24,968 nt of DNA, taken from positions 1 through 24,968 of the forward strand of contig JAZSET010000062.1 of NCBI GenBank assembly GCA_045531795.1. Reading direction: 5' to 3'. The notes under the pieces were generated by a model that saw only the letters and a list, made by a program, of their open reading frames with translations, was not told the DNA's origin and searched no databases. Positions 23,646 to 24,968 of the stretch are shown here, one piece after another (within the stretch, counting starts at the first letter, position 1; each line of letters starts with the position of its first letter). Origin of the DNA: UBA4717 sp045531795. GTDB lineage: Bacteria > Bacillota > Clostridia > Oscillospirales > CAG-272. The translations under genes and the position numbers were made by a program.

Positions 23646-23729
23646 GAGTGTCCACGACCCGGGAGAGGGGAGTGGAATCACAGATTGGTCTGGTCAAGAA
23701 AACTTTTATGAAAAAAGATAAAAAAGGTA

Positions 23730-23758
23730 TTGACAAGGGGAAAAAGATGTGATATAAT
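23730..23758 (+). promoter_or_regulatory. rRNA operon promoter P2
   Basis: TTGACA at 23730-23735 and TATAAT at 23753-23758 are perfect with the ideal 17-base spacer and the same extended -10 as P1. An A-rich stretch lies upstream. Tandem P1/P2 promoters are the usual arrangement for rRNA operons. Confidence 0.9.
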
Positions 23759-23990
23759 AATCGAGTCGCCGTCAGGAGACGGAGACGAAAGACGGTCCTT
23801 GAAAATTGAACAACAGACGAGGAAGTACAAAGTGAAGTACGGCATATAGAGATATATGCAGTGAAGTACGAAACGAATACGACCAAGCAAAAGAGAACTC
23901 GACAATTCTTTTGACAAAGTAAAAAGAAGCAAGAATTAAAATTTCTAATTAGCTAACAAGAGTGAGCAAGCTCACTTGAAGATAGACAAA
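23759..23990 (+). ncRNA. rRNA operon leader with boxA-like antitermination region
   Basis: This is the transcribed leader from P2 to the 16S 5' end. It has a CCGTC/GACGG hairpin at 23769-23782. The text TCCTTGAAAATTGAACAAC at about 23796-23814 resembles the boxA-type leader element of Firmicutes rRNA operons, which supports antitermination. AGTGAAGTACG occurs twice (23831-23841 and 23860-23870), flanking a hairpin GCATATA/TATATGC with a GAGA loop at 23842-23859. A TTGACA at 23911-23916 has no good -10. AGTGAGC/GCTCACT at 23961-23976 forms a last small hairpin just before the 16S gene. I see no coding gene. Confidence 0.7.

Positions 23991-24968
<978 letters not shown>

Noticed and set aside
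23554..23932. Minus-strand frames in the rRNA leader
   Set aside because: They lie across two perfect rRNA promoters and a structured leader, with low-complexity Ser/Phe/Leu content.
23911..23942. A third rRNA promoter at TTGACA 23911-23916
   Set aside because: The only -10-like text (TAAAAT at 23937-23942) is 20 bases away, too far for a good promoter.

Overview
This window looks like origin-proximal chromosome from a low-GC, Gram-positive anaerobe of class Clostridia. I would place it near Oscillospirales (Clostridium cluster IV), with moderate confidence. The reasons are the dnaN-recF-remB-gyrB-gyrA order, strong AAAGGA/GGAGG ribosome binding sites, sigma-A type promoters, the text of the partial 16S gene, and a secreted protein with a type I dockerin. 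The coding regions are AT-rich. I saw no phage, insertion sequence, CRISPR array or tRNA.

Layout, left to right. (1) 1-4697, plus strand: an AT-rich leader, then dnaN, recF (4-base overlap), remB/yaaB and gyrB; dnaA would lie just off the left edge, and the small gene yaaA that often sits between dnaN and recF is absent. (2) 4698-4891: the gyrB-gyrA spacer, with five TGTTGAA repeats, a small inverted repeat and a LexA-like palindrome. (3) 4892-12703, plus strand: gyrA, an unrecognised lipoprotein, recA, recX, rimO, pgsA and a secreted leucine-rich-repeat protein with a dockerin. No terminator is evident before 12718, so this may be one long transcription unit. (4) 12718-12745: a bidirectional terminator between convergent genes. 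(5) 12759-18191, minus strand: reading leftward from the right, a Noc-like ParB paralogue, parA, parB, serS, a two-helix membrane protein and a MORN-repeat membrane protein. Two parS sites, a consensus promoter and a terminator-like leader hairpin lie between noc and parA. (6) 18319-18367: a strong terminator. (7) 18368-23518, minus strand: prmC, ddl, a YbaK-type deacylase, mnmG and rsmG in one tight operon. (8) 23519-23990: divergent promoters for prmC (leftward) and the rRNA operon (rightward, two tandem promoters), then the rRNA leader. (9) 23991 to the end: 16S rRNA, cut off by the window.

The genes cover chromosome replication and topology (dnaN, gyrB, gyrA), recombination repair (recF, recA, recX), chromosome segregation and nucleoid occlusion (parA, parB, noc, parS), translation and its modification (serS, rimO, prmC, mnmG, rsmG, YbaK, 16S) and envelope synthesis (pgsA, ddl). 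The most notable architectural point is that the noc-parA-parB and mnmG-rsmG blocks read toward dnaN. In the usual arrangement they read away from the origin on its other side. Hand counts of G and C suggest the plus strand is the leading strand throughout, so these blocks are probably replicated head-on. I found no clearly new multi-gene system. The best leads for novelty are the parA control region, the degenerate Noc-like protein, the gyrB-gyrA spacer, the gyrA-recA lipoprotein and the MORN/two-helix membrane pair.
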